DNA from: Paracoccus sp. DMF-8
Lineage (GTDB): Bacteria > Pseudomonadota > Alphaproteobacteria > Rhodobacterales > Rhodobacteraceae
Assembly (NCBI RefSeq): GCF_029309835.1
Contig: NZ_JARJHL010000010.1
Coordinates: 744,001-808,000, forward strand
Direction: 5' to 3'
Length of the DNA stretch: 64,000 nucleotides
In this document: one piece after another, positions 39,642 to 49,780 of the stretch
Layout of the letters: each line of letters starts with the position of its first letter
Numbering within the stretch: position 1 is the first letter of the stretch
Notes under the pieces: model-generated
Told to the model about the DNA's origin: nothing
The model's database searches: none
Seen by the model: only the letters and a program-made list of their open reading frames with translations
Made by a program: the position numbers and the translations under genes

Positions 39642-40154
39642 ATGTCCGGCGCGCATGATCTGGTCGGCCGGCTGCACGCCAGCGAAGGCTCGCGCCTGCT
39701 GCGGTTCTTTCGCGCCACCCTGCGCTCGCCCCAGGATGCCGCCGATGCCACGCAGGAAACCTTTCTGCGCCTGATGGGCGCCCCCCGCCCCGAGGCCATC
39801 GCCAATCCCCAAGCCTATCTGTTCGCGGTCGCCCGCTCGGTCGCCATCGCCATCGACCGCCGCGCCGCCCGCGACCGGGCGTTGTTCACCGACGCCGACC
39901 CCGAGGCCGCCGCCTGCCCCGACCCCGGCGTCGAGCGGCTGCTGGCCGCCCGGCAAGAGCTGGCGCTGCTGGCGCGGGCGATCCGGCGCCTGCCGCGCCG
40001 CTGCCAGCAGGTCTTTATCCTCAGCCGCCTGCACGGGCTGCCGAATGGCGAGATCGCGGCGCAACTCGGCATCTCGCGCAATATGGTCGAAAAGCACATC
40101 ATGCGGGCGCTGATCGGTTGCGCCGAGGCGCGGCGCGGCGGAGGCGCGCCGTGA
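39642..40154 (+). CDS. FecI-like ECF sigma factor
   Basis: A 170-residue ECF sigma factor. Region 2 is DAADATQETFLRLMGAPRP (about residues 29-47), and region 4 contains RLPRRCQQVFILSRLHGLPN followed by the helix-turn-helix EIAAQLGISRNMVEKHIMRAL. This is the FecI group, which directs transcription of iron-siderophore receptor genes. It overlaps the FecR-like gene (GTGA) and precedes a TonB receptor with an N-terminal signalling domain, forming a complete cell-surface signalling set. Confidence 0.92.
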   Translation: MSGAHDLVGRLHASEGSRLLRFFRATLRSPQDAADATQETFLRLMGAPRPEAIANPQAYLFAVARSVAIAIDRRAARDRALFTDADPEAAACPDPGVERLLAARQELALLARAIRRLPRRCQQVFILSRLHGLPNGEIAAQLGISRNMVEKHIMRALIGCAEARRGGGAP

Positions 40155-41009
40155 CGGTCGAGGAACAGGCGGCGCTGTGGGTGGCGCGGCTGCAATCCTC
40201 GGATGCCACCCCGGCTGACCGGGCGGCCTGCGCGCGCTGGTGCGCCGCCGATCCCGACCACCAGCGCGCCTATGCCGCGTTCCAGGATCTGTGGTCGCGC
40301 ATGGCCGCCATCCCCGAGCCGCCGCGCCGCGCGCCGCGCCGCCAAGGCGGCGGCGCTGCTGCTCTGCGCCGGGCTGGTGCTGGCCGGGCCGCGCCTGTGG
40401 CTGCACCTGCGCGCCGATGCCATCGCCCCCACCGGCCAGATCCTGCACCTGGCGCTGCCCGACGGCAGCCGGCTGGACCTCGACAGCGGCAGCGCGGTGG
40501 CGCTGGATTTCGATGGCGGCCGGCGCAATGTGCATGTGCTGCGCGGCACGGTCTTTGCCGAGGTGCGCCCCGATCCGGCGCATCCCTTTACCGTCACCGC
40601 CGGCCCGATCACCGCCCGCGCGCTTGGCACCCGCTATGCCACCAGCGCCGAGGGCGTCACCGTGACCCGGGGCCGGGTCGAGGCCCGCACGCCCCAGGGC
40701 GCGCTGCTGCTGCAGGCCGGCGACAGCGCGGCGCTGGGGCCGGACGGGCTGCATGAGGCGCCCGCCGATCCCGACGCCCTGGCCTGGCGCGAGGGGCAGA
40801 TGGTGGTCTCGGGGCGGCCCTTGGCGCAGGTGGTGCGCGAGCTGGCGCGCTATCATCCCGGCCGGGTGCTGCTGCTGGACCGGCAGGCCGGGCGGCGGCC
40901 GGTCTCGGGCCTGTTCGACGTGACGGATGCCGATCACGCGCTGGAGCTGCTGGCCGCCAGCATGGGCCTGCGCCTGACCCGCCTGCCCGGCCTGGTGGTG
41001 CTGCGATAA
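40151..41009 (+). CDS. FecR-like anti-sigma regulator, one frame break
   Basis: An inner-membrane sensor that controls the FecI-type sigma factor. The N-terminal cytoplasmic DUF4880 part reads ALWVARLQSSDATPADRAAC. The membrane helix is AAALLLCAGLVLAGPRLWL. The periplasmic FecR core includes DGSRLDLDSGSAVALDF, VTAGPITARALGTRY and the C-terminal LPGLVVLR. A single base shift near 40335, in a run of repeated GCGCCGC, lies between the cytoplasmic part and the helix. The start is GTG 40151, coupled to the sigma gene. About 285 residues when joined. Confidence 0.85.
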
Positions 41010-41098
41010 AAATTTCGCCGCCGACGTCAGGAGGCAGCCGCGCCGGCACTCTTCCTGTCCAGGGGGCGGCAAGCCCCGTCGGGACAAGGGACAAGCAT

Positions 41099-43552
41099 AT
41101 GACGGGACGACGGAAGAAAATCCTGCTGCTGGGCGCGGCACTGGCCGGGCCGCTGCTGGCTCCGGCCATGGCCGCACCGGCCTGGGCGCAGGCGGGCACG
41201 ACGCGGACGGCGGCGCTGAACGTGCCGGCGGGCCCGCTGGAAACCGTGCTGCTGGCGGTGGGCCGGCAGGCCGGGCTGCATTTCGCCTATGACAGCAGCC
41301 TGACCGCCGGCCGGCGCAGCGCCGGGGTGCAGGGCACGCTGGCCCCGGCGCAGGCGGTGGCGCAGGCGCTGGCGGGCACCGGGCTGCGCTACGCCTTTGC
41401 CGGCGCCGCCGAGGTCAGGATCTGGGCGCCGGCCGCCGCGGCCTCGCCGGGCAGCGCCCCGACCGGCACCGTGGTGCTGGACCAGGTGACCCTGCAGGCC
41501 GGCAACGGCCAGACCGAGGGCAGCGGGCTTTACGGCTTCGACGCGCCCACCGCCACCGCCACCGGCCTGGCGCTGACCCCGCGCGAAACCCCGCAATCGC
41601 TGAGCGTCGCCACGAACCAGCAGATCAGGGACAGCGGCGCGCTGAACCTCAAGGATACCATCAACCAGACGCCGGGCGTGAACGCGGTCACGCTTTACGG
41701 CGATGCGCGCTGGAATTTCTATGCGCGCGGCAGCAAGGTCTCGAACATCCAGTACGACGGCGCGACGCTGGAAGCGGAAAGCCAGGAAAACAGCCCCGAC
41801 GACATGGTGATCTATGACCGGGTCGAGGTGGTGCGCGGCGCGACCGGGCTGATGGACGGCGCGGGCGAGCCATCGGCCTCTGTCAACCTGGTGCGCAAGC
41901 GTCCACTCGATACGCCCCGCACCAGCATCGAGGCTGCGGCCAGCGACTATGGCAGGGCCAGCCTGACGCTGGACGCCTCGCGGCCGCTGAACGGCGACGG
42001 CAGCCTGCGCGGGCGGCTGCTGGCTTACGGCGTGGCGGGCGACACCTGGCGCGAGGCGCAGGGCCACAAGACCGGGCTGGTCTATGGCGCGCTGGACATC
42101 GACCTTGGCCCCGACACCACGCTGGGCCTTGGGCTCAGCTATCAGGACGACCTGATCGACGGCTATGCACGGGGCGGCTTCTGGCTGGCGCCGGACGGCA
42201 GCCGCTATGGCTTCGGCCCGCGCGACAACCCGGCGGCGGCGTGGGAATCGCTGAGCCGGCAGGAAACGGTGGCCTATGCCGACCTGACGCATGGCTTCCA
42301 GAACGGCTGGACGCTGAAGCTGACCGGGCGGCTCGCGGATGCCGACGGCGACCGCATCGCGGGCTATGCCACCTGGAGCACGCCCGACCAGCTTGTCCAC
42401 CACGGCTATCTGGCCCGCCAGTTCGAGAAAAGCGCCATCGCCAAGGCCGTGCTTCAGGGCGAGGTCGAAGCCTTTGGCCGCAGCCACCAGCTTGCCTTCG
42501 GCGCCGACTGGCGGCGGGTGAAATACCAGCAGAAGGGCTCGGGCGATTACGCGCTGGACATCGCCGATCCGTCGCGGCCCTTCACCTGGGCCGACGGTCG
42601 CCCCGATCTTGGCGGCCCGGTGACCTGGCAGGCGGACACCCGCACCACGCAGCGCGGCTTGTTCGCCTCGGGTCGGTTCGAGCTGAACCCTGCGCTGCAT
42701 CTGGTCGCGGGCGGACGGCTGGCCTGGTATGACACGCGCCAGTCATGGGGCAATCCGACCCTGGGCGCGCCATCGAGCAGCAGCTTTGCGGTCCATGCCG
42801 AGCGCATCCCCTATCTGGGGCTGGTCTATGACCTGACCCCGGACTGGACCCTCTATGCCAGCCACACCGGCGTCTTCCGCCCGCTGTCCGAGCGCGACGC
42901 CACCGGCCGGCAACTGGACCCCGCGACCGGCACCAACACCGAGATCGGCGCCAAGGCCAGCCTGCAAGACGGCGGCATGCTGGCGTCGGTCGCACTGTTT
43001 GACACCACACTGGACGGGCTGCCGCAGCGCGTCGCCGATTCCAGCCAATGCGTCCGGCCCGCCGATGGCTGCTACAGCGCCGCCGAGACGGTCAGGACGC
43101 GGGGCGTGGATGTCGAGGTCAGCGGCTCGCCCGCGGCAGGCTGGAACCTGACGCTGGGCTATACCTATGCCGATTCGGCCTATGACGCGGGACCAAGCCG
43201 GGGTCAGCGCTACAACCCCTATTCCGCGCCGCGCCACCTGGCCAAGCTGAACGCCAGCTATGCGTTCGGCGGCAGCTTGCAGGGGCTGACGCTGGGCGGC
43301 GCGCTGCGCGCGCAAAGCGGCATCCAGTATGACAGCACCTCGGTCGACGGGACGCGCTACCGGGCAGCCCAGGGCGGCTATGCGGTGCTGGACCTGATGG
43401 GCCGCTATGACCTGGACGACCAGACGGCAGTGCAGGTCAATGTCGACAACCTTCTGGACCGCAGCTACCTGACGGGCGTGGACATGGGTTGGCCCAACAT
43501 GTTCTTCGGCCAACCGCGCACCGTCTCGCTGGCGCTGACGAAATCCTTCTGA
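41099..43552 (+). CDS. TonB-dependent siderophore receptor with N-terminal signalling domain
   Basis: An 817-residue outer-membrane receptor. A signal peptide ends near PAWAQAG. An STN secretin/TonB short domain (about residues 40-95; GPLETVLLAVGRQAGLHFAYD) acts with FecR. The plug contains TPRETPQSLSVATNQQI (TonB-box region) and DRVEVVRGATGLMDGAGEPS. A 22-strand beta-barrel runs to the C-terminal Phe (LALTKSF). This fits FpvA/FhuE/FoxA-type ferric-siderophore uptake. The siderophore is unknown and no biosynthesis genes are near. Intact frame, 89 bases after the FecR gene. Confidence 0.95.
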   Translation: MTGRRKKILLLGAALAGPLLAPAMAAPAWAQAGTTRTAALNVPAGPLETVLLAVGRQAGLHFAYDSSLTAGRRSAGVQGTLAPAQAVAQALAGTGLRYAFAGAAEVRIWAPAAAASPGSAPTGTVVLDQVTLQAGNGQTEGSGLYGFDAPTATATGLALTPRETPQSLSVATNQQIRDSGALNLKDTINQTPGVNAVTLYGDARWNFYARGSKVSNIQYDGATLEAESQENSPDDMVIYDRVEVVRGATGLMDGAGEPSASVNLVRKRPLDTPRTSIEAAASDYGRASLTLDASRPLNGDGSLRGRLLAYGVAGDTWREAQGHKTGLVYGALDIDLGPDTTLGLGLSYQDDLIDGYARGGFWLAPDGSRYGFGPRDNPAAAWESLSRQETVAYADLTHGFQNGWTLKLTGRLADADGDRIAGYATWSTPDQLVHHGYLARQFEKSAIAKAVLQGEVEAFGRSHQLAFGADWRRVKYQQKGSGDYALDIADPSRPFTWADGRPDLGGPVTWQADTRTTQRGLFASGRFELNPALHLVAGGRLAWYDTRQSWGNPTLGAPSSSSFAVHAERIPYLGLVYDLTPDWTLYASHTGVFRPLSERDATGRQLDPATGTNTEIGAKASLQDGGMLASVALFDTTLDGLPQRVADSSQCVRPADGCYSAAETVRTRGVDVEVSGSPAAGWNLTLGYTYADSAYDAGPSRGQRYNPYSAPRHLAKLNASYAFGGSLQGLTLGGALRAQSGIQYDSTSVDGTRYRAAQGGYAVLDLMGRYDLDDQTAVQVNVDNLLDRSYLTGVDMGWPNMFFGQPRTVSLALTKSF

Positions 43553-43610
43553 CCCGCACCGAAGGCGCGGCGCCAGCCTCGCTGCGCCGCCCCCACCGCC
43601 AACCCGCGCC

Positions 43611-43633
43611 CTTCTTTGTTCCGAAAATACCCC
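43611..43633 (+). repeat. Dispersed intergenic repeat, copy 5
   Basis: A 23-base copy beginning CTTCTTTGTTCCGAAAATAC, 59 bases after the receptor stop and 43 bases before the folC stop, between convergent genes. Confidence 0.65.
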
Positions 43634-43675
43634 GGGGGAAGGCCGCAGGCCGAGGGGCAACGCCCCCCTTCCGCC

Positions 43676-44944
43676 TCAACCGTTCTCGCGCAGCACCTGC
43701 CCCGCGAGATAGAGCGAGCCGCAGACCAGGATCCGGGCGCCGGGATGCGCGGCGGCCAGGGCGCGCACCGCCGCCAGCGCGTCGGGGGCGGTGCCGGCGG
43801 GCAGGCCGACGGCTTGCGCCGCCGCGGCGGTTTCCTCGGCCGGCAGGGTGTTCGGCTCGCCCGGGATCGCCACCGCGGTCAGGCTTTGCGCGACGCCGGA
43901 CAGCGGGCGCATGTAGCCCGCGACATCCTTGGTGTTCAGCATGCCGCAGACCAGATGCGTGGGCTTCCTGGCCATGGCCGCAAGCGTCGCCGCCACCGCC
44001 TCGCCGCCGGCCAGGTTGTGGCCGCCGTCCAGCCACAATTCGCAGGCCCCGGCCGCCTCGACCAGCAGGCCGCGGGCGAGGCGCTGCATGCGGGCCGGCC
44101 ATTCGGCCTCGGTCACCGCGGCGCGGGCCTCGATGCGGCCAAAGCCCAGCTCGCGCAGCGCCGCGATGGCGGTGCCGGCGTTCTGGATCTGGTGCGGTCC
44201 CGGCAGCACCGGCAGCGGCGAGTCCATCAGCCCGTGGTCGTCCTGATAGATCAGCGCGTCGCCCTCGCGCCGGCTGTCCCAGTCCTGGCGGGCGATGCGC
44301 AGCGGCGCGAACAGCCGCTCGGCCCTGGCCTCGATCACCGCGCGGGCGGCAGGCTCTTGCGGCGCGACCACGCAGGGCACCCGGCGTTTCAGGATGCCGG
44401 CCTTTTCGGCGGCGATCAGCTCCAGCGTGTCGCCCAGATATTGGGTGTAGTCGATGCTGATCGGCGTGATCACGGTCAGGGCCGGGCTGTCGATCACATT
44501 GGTCGCGTCCAGCCGGCCGCCAAGACCCACCTCCAGCAGCGTATAGTCGGCAGGCGTGCGCGAGAAGGCGAGGAAGGCCGCCGCCGTGGTGATCTCGAAG
44601 AAGGTGATCGGCGCGCCGGCGTTCGCGGCCTCGCATTCTTCCAGCGCGGCGGCCAGATCGGCCTCGGCGATCAGCTCGCCGGCCAGGCGGATGCGCTCGT
44701 GGAACTGCGCCAGATGCGGCGAGGTATAGGCGTGGACCCGCAGCCCGGCCGATTCCAGCCCGGCCCGGATCATCGCCTGGGTCGAGCCCTTGCCATTGGT
44801 GCCGGCGATGTGGATCGCGGGCGGGATCCGGCGCTCGGGGTTGCCCAGCGCCGCCGAGGTGCGCTGCATCCGGTCCAGCGACAGGTCGATGACCTTGGGG
44901 TGCAGCTGCATCAGCCGCGCGAGGATGGCGTCGGACCCGCTCAT
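43676..44944 (-). CDS. folC: Bifunctional folylpolyglutamate synthase/dihydrofolate synthase
   Basis: A Mur-ligase-superfamily enzyme that adds glutamate to dihydropteroate and folates, using ATP. The P-loop is HIAGTNGKGSTQAMI (about residues 46-60), followed by YTSPHLAQFHERIRL, FFEITTAAAFLAF and EVGLGGRLDATNV (Mg site). The C-terminal domain has LWLDGGHNLAGGEAV. About 422 residues, intact. The start at ATG 44944 (MSGSDAIL) lies five bases past the accD stop, so accD-folC is an operon, as in many proteobacteria. Confidence 0.95.
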   Translation of the reverse strand: MSGSDAILARLMQLHPKVIDLSLDRMQRTSAALGNPERRIPPAIHIAGTNGKGSTQAMIRAGLESAGLRVHAYTSPHLAQFHERIRLAGELIAEADLAAALEECEAANAGAPITFFEITTAAAFLAFSRTPADYTLLEVGLGGRLDATNVIDSPALTVITPISIDYTQYLGDTLELIAAEKAGILKRRVPCVVAPQEPAARAVIEARAERLFAPLRIARQDWDSRREGDALIYQDDHGLMDSPLPVLPGPHQIQNAGTAIAALRELGFGRIEARAAVTEAEWPARMQRLARGLLVEAAGACELWLDGGHNLAGGEAVAATLAAMARKPTHLVCGMLNTKDVAGYMRPLSGVAQSLTAVAIPGEPNTLPAEETAAAAQAVGLPAGTAPDALAAVRALAAAHPGARILVCGSLYLAGQVLRENG

Positions 44945-44948
44945 GCGT

Positions 44949-45884
44949 TCAGGCCGGGGTGGCGTCGGCGGCGGGCCGGTCGGCACGGGCGGTGGCGATG
45001 CTGCCCGGCGCGGGCAGGTCGCCCGCCACCGGCGCCGGCAGGCCGCCGAGCATGCGCAGGATCGAGACCAGCTCTTCGCGCAGCTTCTTGCGATGCGTGA
45101 CCCGGTCCAGCATGCCGTGTTCCAGCAGGTATTCGGCGCGCTGGAAACCCTCGGGCAGCTTTTCGCGGATGGTCTGCTCGATCACCCGCGGCCCGGCAAA
45201 GCAGATCAGCGCGTTCGGCTCGGCGATCTGGATGTCGCCCAGCATGGCGTAGCTCGCCGTGACGCCGCCGGTCGTCGGATGGGTCAGCACCACGATATAG
45301 GGCAGCCGCGCCTCTTTCAGCATCTCGACCGCGACGGTGGTGCGCGGCATCTGCATCAGGGACAGGATGCCCTCTTGCATCCGCGCCCCGCCGGCGGCCG
45401 AGAACAGCACCGAGGGCCGCTTCAGCTTTACCGCGCGTTCGGCGGCGGCGATGATGGCATTGCCGACATACATGCCCATCGAGCCGCCCATGAAGGAAAA
45501 GTCCTGCGCGGCGGCGACGATCGGGGTGCGGCCCATCTCGCCCTCGGCGACCAGCATCGCCTCTTTCTCGGCGGTGGATTTCTGCGCGGCCTTCATGCGC
45601 TCGGGGTATTTCTTCTGGTCGCGGAACTGCAGCGGGTCGGCGATCGGCTCGGGGACCTTGACCTCGTTGAAGACGCCGCCGTCGAACAGCGCCGCAAAGC
45701 GGGCGCGCGGGCTGATCGCCAAGTGGTGGTCGCAATTGCTGCAGACGTTCAGGTTGTCGGCCAGCTCGCGGTGAAACAGCATGGTGCCGCATTCCGGGCA
45801 TTTGGTCCAAAGATTCTCGGGCACTTCGCGGCGCGAGAACAGCGAATTGATGCGCGGACGCACATAATTGGTGATCCAGTTCAT
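44949..45884 (-). CDS. accD: Acetyl-CoA carboxylase carboxyltransferase subunit beta
   Basis: The beta half of the carboxyltransferase that makes malonyl-CoA for fatty-acid synthesis. A four-cysteine zinc finger (CPECGTM...CSNC, about residues 29-51) is followed by the crotonase-fold CT domain with [38 protein letters not shown] and [17 protein letters not shown]. 311 residues, intact. The start at ATG 45884 ([10 protein letters not shown]) matches homologues. It lies upstream of folC on the same strand. Confidence 0.97.
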   Translation of the reverse strand: MNWITNYVRPRINSLFSRREVPENLWTKCPECGTMLFHRELADNLNVCSNCDHHLAISPRARFAALFDGGVFNEVKVPEPIADPLQFRDQKKYPERMKAAQKSTAEKEAMLVAEGEMGRTPIVAAAQDFSFMGGSMGMYVGNAIIAAAERAVKLKRPSVLFSAAGGARMQEGILSLMQMPRTTVAVEMLKEARLPYIVVLTHPTTGGVTASYAMLGDIQIAEPNALICFAGPRVIEQTIREKLPEGFQRAEYLLEHGMLDRVTHRKKLREELVSILRMLGGLPAPVAGDLPAPGSIATARADRPAADATPA

Positions 45885-45966
45885 CGGCGGCCCCCTTGGT
45901 GCTGCGGTCTGGGGGTGACTTAGGCAAAACCGGGCGGAATTGCAATTCCGCGCGACCCGGGGTTTC

Positions 45967-47404
45967 ATGCGCGTCATGTGGACGCAGTTCGCCGTTTTTC
46001 TTCATTATGCAGTCGCGCTGGCGGTGTCGGTGCGGGTGCTGCTGCGCCCCCGGCTTGAGGCCGACGGTGCGGCTGTCCTGGATCCTGGTGATCGAGCTGG
46101 TGCCGCTGGTCGGCATCATCGCCTATGTGCTGTTCGGCGAGATCCGCATGCGCGGCGCCGAGGTCGAGACCATGGCCAGCGTCCGCGCCCGGCTCTCGGG
46201 CCTGTGGACGCCCAGCCCCGAGGCGGTGCGCCGCCTGCCCGAGCTGGCCGCGCCGGTGATCGCGGCGAATCGCGCCACCACCGGCTTTGGCGCCGTGGCC
46301 GGCAACCGCGCCACCCTGCTGGCCGAGGACGACAGCGCCATCGCCGACCTGGTCGCGGCCATCGACGACGCGCGCGAACATCTGCACATGCTGTTCTATA
46401 TCTGGCTCGACGATGCCTCGGGCCGGGCGGTGGCCGAGGCGGCAATCCGCGCCGCCGGGCGCGGCGTCAAGGTGCGCGCGGTGATCGACGCCTTCGGCTC
46501 GCGCGGCTTCGGCCGCTCCGAGACCTGGGCGGCGATGCGGCGCGCCGGCTGCGAATGCGTCGAGGCGCTGCCGATGGGCCTGCCGCTGCTTGGCGCGCTG
46601 TTCCAGCGCATGGACCTGCGCAACCACCGCAAGATCGTGGTCATCGACCACCTGCTGGGCTTTACCGGCAGCCGCAACTGCTCGGACAAGGCCTTTGCCG
46701 TCAAGCCGCGATTCGCGCCCTGGATCGACGTGTTCCTGCGCTTCGAGGGGCCGGTGGTGCGGCAGATGCAGGCGGTCTTTCTGCAGGACTGGATGAGCTA
46801 TACCGGCGAGGACCTGGGCGACATGCTGCGCATGGTGCCGCCGGTCCTGGCGCCGGGGGTCATCGGCCAGGTGGTGGCGACCGGGCCGGACGACCGCCGA
46901 GGCTCGCTGTCGGACTGCATGGCGACGATGATCTATGCCGCGCGCCAGCGGCTGGTCATCACCACGCCCTATTACGTCCCCGACGCCTCGCTCGATTCGG
47001 CGATCCGCACCGCGGCGCGGCGCGGGGTGGACGTGACGATGATCCTGCCGGCGCGCAACGACTCGCTGGTGGTGCAGGCCACCTCCGAGGGCTTCTATTA
47101 CGGGCTGGTCTCGGCCGGGGTAAAACTGATGCGGTTCCGGGACGGGCTGGTCCATGCCAAGGTCATCACCGCCGATGGCGAGATGGCGATGATCGGCAGC
47201 GCCAATATGGACCGCCGCAGCTTCCAGCTGAACTATGAGATGAACATGCTGCTGGTCGGCGCCGAGGTGACGGCCAGGCTGGACGCGCGCCAGCAGAGCT
47301 ATATCGCGCGGTCGACACCGATCACGCTGGACGAGATCCGCGGCTGGTCGCTGTCGCGGCGGCTGCGCAACAACCTGCTGGCGCTGGCCGCGCCGATCCT
47401 GTGA
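45967..47404 (+). CDS. cls: Cardiolipin synthase (phospholipase D family), one frame break
   Basis: An inner-membrane enzyme that condenses phosphatidylglycerols into cardiolipin. Two N-terminal membrane helices ([18 protein letters not shown] and [19 protein letters not shown]) are followed by two PLD domains with HKD motifs [19 protein letters not shown] and [21 protein letters not shown]. An extra G near 46058 in GAG(g)CCG separates LLRPRLE from PTVRLSW; without it the protein has about 478 residues, the family length. The start is ATG 45967. phhB follows ten bases after the stop. Confidence 0.9.
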
Positions 47405-47414
47405 GGAGGACATC

Positions 47415-47753
47415 ATGACCGGACCCACCCCGACAGACCTGGGCCAAGGCAGGATCGTCGACGGCGCCCCGGCCCTGCCCGAGGCCGAGCTGCGCGCCGC
47501 GCTGGCCGCCCTGCCCGACTGGGTGCTCAGCCCCGACGGGCGGGCGATCCGGCGCGAATGGCGCTTCAAGTCGTTCAAGGCGGCGGCGCAGCTGGCCAAT
47601 CTTGCCGCCTGGCAGGCCGAGGCCGCCAACCACCATCCCGACATCGCCTTTGGCTGGGGCTTTGCCAGCGTCAGCTTCTCGACCCATTCGGCGGGCGGGG
47701 TGACCATGAACGACCTGGTGATGGCGGCGCGACTGGACGCGGCGGCCGGCTGA
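47415..47753 (+). CDS. phhB: Pterin-4a-carbinolamine dehydratase
   Basis: A 112-residue PCD/DCoH enzyme that dehydrates 4a-hydroxytetrahydropterin, recycling the cofactor of aromatic hydroxylases. The signature [E/A]-x-x-x-H-H-P appears as AEAANHHPDIAFGWG, and FSTHSAGGVTMNDLVMA follows. AGGAGG precedes the ATG. No phenylalanine hydroxylase gene lies in the window, so it may serve pterin-dependent steps elsewhere, such as molybdopterin or other hydroxylases. Confidence 0.94.
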   Translation: MTGPTPTDLGQGRIVDGAPALPEAELRAALAALPDWVLSPDGRAIRREWRFKSFKAAAQLANLAAWQAEAANHHPDIAFGWGFASVSFSTHSAGGVTMNDLVMAARLDAAAG

Positions 47754-47866
47754 CCCGCGCAGCGGGGCGGGTTTGGCGCGCCCGGCCTTGCCCCCGCCGC
47801 GGTCCCGCCCTATCCAGATGCGGCGGCCAGCGGGCGCAAGACGGCAACAGGGGCAGGCGATACGGC

Positions 47867-48652
47867 ATGGCGATGCGTCCTCGCAAATGGATCGAACGGA
47901 AAACCCGCGCCGGGGCGCTGCGGCAGTGGAAGGCGCTGGCCGACCAGGCCGAGGCGCTGGGGACGGGCCGGCTGCGCCAGCTGCGCGACGAGGCGCTGGG
48001 GCTGCGCGCCAGCCTCGACCGCTTCCTGATCCGGGCCGACCGGCGCGCCGCCCGCTCGCGCGCGGCGCTGGATGCGCTGCACCTGCCGGGCGGCACCGAC
48101 TGGCGCTGGCGCCCCGCCTTCATGGCGGCGCAGATCTCGCCCCGCGGCGTCGCCGGCCCCGAGCCGGGCGGCATGCTGGGCGAGGGTGCGGCGCTGTGGC
48201 ACGATTGCGCCGAGCGGGCGCTGATCCTGGCGCAGATCGGCAATTCCGCCGCCACCGACCTGTCGCCCTTCGGCATCAGGCTCGAGGTGTTCGGCTTTTC
48301 CGGCAGCTTCCTGTCGCTGTCGATCGACCTGCCGACCAGCGCGCTGTCGGGGCTGACGCGCAGCCATGTGCTGCGGCTGGAAACCGGCATCCTCGCCGAG
48401 CGGGCGATCAACGTCTATGCGCGGCTCAATATCGGCCATGGCCCGAACATCGAGGAAATGACCCAGCAGCTGCACGACTTCCAGTCCGGCCAGCCCGGCC
48501 ACCAGATCACCGAATTCGACCTGGCCTATACCCAGATGAACGAGAAGCGGCTGGAAAAGATCTGGCTCGACCTGATCTTCGAGGCGCCGCGCATGAACGG
48601 GGTGCAGATCCGCGAACTGTTCCTGTCGCGCCACCTGCGGGCGGAACTGTGA
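47867..48652 (+). CDS. Conserved Rhodobacterales protein (DUF6478-like)
   Basis: A 261-residue soluble protein with a basic N-terminal coiled segment (about residues 5-60, Arg/Leu/Ala rich). A beta-rich body includes WRWRPAFMAAQISPRGVAGP, DCAERALILAQIGN and LDLPTSALSGLTRSH-like strands (SIDLPTSALSGL). The C-terminus is LFLSRHLRAEL. It resembles proteins called DUF6478 in Rhodobacteraceae; I cannot verify the match. The function is unknown. The next gene follows within 15 bases, so the pair is probably co-transcribed. Confidence 0.65.
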   Translation: MAMRPRKWIERKTRAGALRQWKALADQAEALGTGRLRQLRDEALGLRASLDRFLIRADRRAARSRAALDALHLPGGTDWRWRPAFMAAQISPRGVAGPEPGGMLGEGAALWHDCAERALILAQIGNSAATDLSPFGIRLEVFGFSGSFLSLSIDLPTSALSGLTRSHVLRLETGILAERAINVYARLNIGHGPNIEEMTQQLHDFQSGQPGHQITEFDLAYTQMNEKRLEKIWLDLIFEAPRMNGVQIRELFLSRHLRAEL

Positions 48653-48666
48653 TGCAAGGAAGCAAG

Positions 48667-49056
48667 ATGAGCGATTTCAGATCCCTGGGCCTGCGCAGCG
48701 GCATCTGGCAGGGCGTGCTGCGCCGCGATGCGGCGCCGGGCCGGCTGGTGCTGGTCCATATGGGCAACCGCCTGGCCGAGGCCCATGCCACCGAAGAGCC
48801 GGGCGGCGGCTGGCGCGTCGCCGCCGCCATCCCGCCCGAGCGGCTGTCGGACGGGGTGCAGACCTTCCTGCTGGTCGAGGACCGCGGCGCCGAGGGCGAG
48901 CCCCCGCAGCCCGGGGCGCAGCGGCTGGGCAGCCTGACGCTGATGGCCGGCGAATTGCTGGACGACGACCTGCGCGCCGAGCTGACCCTGATGCGGGCCG
49001 AGCTGGAGCTGGTCAAGAAAGAGCTGCGCCGGCTTGCCGCCGCGATGCCGGCCTAG
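48667..49056 (+). CDS. Conserved hypothetical protein with C-terminal helix
   Basis: A 129-residue protein. A beta-rich N-terminal region (RSGIWQGVLRRDAAPGRLVLVH) is followed by VAAAIPPERLSDGVQTFLLVED and a charged C-terminal helix, probably a coiled coil (LRAELTLMRAELELVKKELRRL). AAGGA lies eight bases before ATG 48667; an upstream in-frame ATG at 48652 overlaps the previous stop. No family is recognised. Its pairing with the DUF6478-like gene suggests a joint role. Confidence 0.65.
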   Translation: MSDFRSLGLRSGIWQGVLRRDAAPGRLVLVHMGNRLAEAHATEEPGGGWRVAAAIPPERLSDGVQTFLLVEDRGAEGEPPQPGAQRLGSLTLMAGELLDDDLRAELTLMRAELELVKKELRRLAAAMPA

Positions 49057-49059
49057 GGC

Positions 49060-49780
49060 TCAGTCCCGGCTCCAATAGCCATAGCCGCCCAGTTCCGCGA
49101 ACCCCAGCCGGTCATAGAGCGCCCGCGCGTCGGTATTGGCGCGGCTGACCGCCAGCGCCAGCCGGGTCGCGCCCTGCGCCTGCGCCCATTCCGCCGCCCG
49201 CCCGATCAGCCAGCCGGCGACGCCACTGGCGGCGCAGCGCCGGCACCACCTCGATGGCATGGATCATCGCCACCCGCCCGTCGGCGGCGACAAAGGCCGC
49301 CCCCGCCGCGCGGTCCTGCACACGGCCCAGCAGCGCGGTGCGCGGCAGGGTGACGCGCCGCATCGCCGCCTGCCGGCTGTCCGAGATATGGCCGGCCGAC
49401 CAGATATCGGCCTGGATCGCCAGCGGCGGCCAGATGTCAAAGGAACTCAGCCGCGGCCGCGCCGCCGCGGCCAGCAGGGCGCAATCGGCGGCCATGACCG
49501 CGGTCGGGCTGCCGTGGCGGAACCCCGCGCCCGCCAGCGCCTGCGCCAGCGCCGCATCGCCGTCGGCGACGCGAAACATCGGCATCTCGTCCCAGCCGCG
49601 CTGGATCGCGGCGATCTCGGCGATGGCGCCGCCGTCCCAGCCCGGCCCCAGCGCCCGGGCCGAGCTGACCCGGCCGCCGCCGCCCTGGCCGCGCCCGACG
49701 CGAAAGCCGCCGGCCTCGGCATAGTCGGCGGCGGGCCAGCTGGTCTCGAAGACGCGGGCGATCTCGGGATCGGCAATCAC
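49060..49780 (-). CDS. GNAT-family N-acetyltransferase, one frame break
   Basis: About 239 residues. The N-terminal half is a degenerate GNAT-like region and the C-terminal half carries the acetyl-CoA site: MIHAIEVVPALRR, then after one extra base near 49232 (GCGCCGCC) SGVAGWLIGRAAEWAQAQGA and ALAVSRANTDARALYDRLGF. The GTG start at 49780 overlaps the stop of the CinA-like gene (GTGA). The substrate is unknown. Confidence 0.8.

Noticed and set aside
39326..39658. Open frame between tRNA-Phe and the sigma factor
   Set aside because: It has unlikely amino-acid composition, no ribosome site and no recognisable domain, and overlaps the sigma-factor start.
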